Assembly (NCBI GenBank): GCA_910579085.1
Contig: CAJTRU010000021.1
Location: 1-33,511 of the forward strand
Source of the DNA: an uncultured Lachnospiraceae bacterium
GTDB lineage: Bacteria; Bacillota; Clostridia; Lachnospirales; Lachnospiraceae
Direction: 5' to 3'
Length of the DNA stretch: 33,511 nt
Position numbers and translations under genes: made by a program
In this document: piece by piece, positions 33,359 to 33,511 of the stretch
Numbering within the stretch: the stretch's first letter is position 1
How the letters are laid out: the number at the start of each line of letters is the position of its first letter
Notes under the pieces: generated by a model
The model's database searches: none
What the model saw: only the letters and a program-made list of their open reading frames with translations
What the model was told of the DNA's origin: nothing

Positions 33359-33511
33359 TTAAGTACTTCTCTTTGCAAATGAAACAGTACCATATGCTTC
33401 AGTATGTTCAGTATTGACAGGGATAACTCCTACATTATAAGTTAAGTTTTGTTTTTAAAATGCCGTAAGTAAATTTCTTCAGTTTTACATTCATTCATAT
33501 ACAATATATAT
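33359..33511 (-). pseudogene. Possible 3' end of a leftward gene running out of the window
   Basis: Reading leftward, a frame ends at 33359 with NVGVIPVNTEHTEAYGTVSF plus AKRST and stop. It is open only back to about 33445. An overlapping frame further upstream (MNECKTEEIYLRHFKNKT) would join it only with a frameshift in the A/T run near 33450. It may be the degraded tail of a gene beginning beyond the window, or chance. No family recognised. Confidence 0.2.

Overview
The window is a 33.5 kb piece of AT-rich, low-GC Gram-positive chromosome. It is most likely from a gut-type anaerobic clostridium of the family Lachnospiraceae. The reasons are strong AGGAGG-type ribosome sites, heavy use of AGG for arginine, formate-tetrahydrofolate ligase, DUF6273 proteins, a BspA-like leucine-rich-repeat/transglutaminase surface protein, a PolA with a degenerate proofreading domain, and an FtsK/SpoIIIE translocase. 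The family assignment is inference; no rRNA or other species marker is present. No tRNA, rRNA, CRISPR array or full insertion sequence was seen.

Layout. 1-1.4 kb: tail of a repeat element, then an alkylation-repair pair (AlkA-type glycosylase and Ogt-type methyltransferase). 1.5-8.2 kb: a chemotaxis receptor, a ROK-family regulator with its own terminator, then a promoter and a three-gene polyol/sugar operon (zinc dehydrogenase, GPH transporter, PfkB fructokinase) closed by hairpins. 8.3-10.8 kb: a leftward small membrane protein and a leftward NapH-like ferredoxin membrane protein, separated by a rightward Rpn (PD-(D/E)XK nuclease/transposase) gene that looks inserted. 10.8-15.0 kb: a complete 280-bp structured palindromic repeat, two DUF6273 paralogues around a small acidic protein, a membrane acyltransferase, and the ghost of a second rpn gene. 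15.0-23.3 kb: a tight run of a chloramphenicol-acetyltransferase-like gene, sbcD, sbcC, a zinc-finger membrane protein and polA. 23.3-23.8 kb: a third copy of the structured repeat, apparently cutting off a short reading frame. 23.8-33.3 kb: uppP, ftsK/spoIIIE, two different RimK-type ATP-grasp ligases, fhs and a secreted LRR/Ig/transglutaminase protein.

The most unusual content is in the accessory parts. First, a family of about 280-bp elements (three copies, one cut by the window edge) has 15-bp terminal inverted repeats, nested long stems whose sequence differs between copies while pairing is largely kept, and a conserved unpaired core. This suggests a mobile structured RNA/MITE-like element. 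Second, the rpn gene lies between exact 18-bp direct repeats, one of which is the 3' end of the ferredoxin gene. Its upstream DNA carries the last codons of the acyltransferase found 5 kb away, and downstream of that acyltransferase is a deleted rpn copy that still has its promoter. This records a move of rpn within the window. The rpn gene also contains a strong internal ribosome site and start, matching the known arrangement in which Rpn toxins encode an intragenic C-terminal antitoxin.

The rest is ordinary chromosomal housekeeping: DNA repair and replication (alkA, ogt, sbcCD, polA, ftsK), envelope lipid recycling (uppP), one-carbon metabolism (fhs) and sugar-alcohol use.
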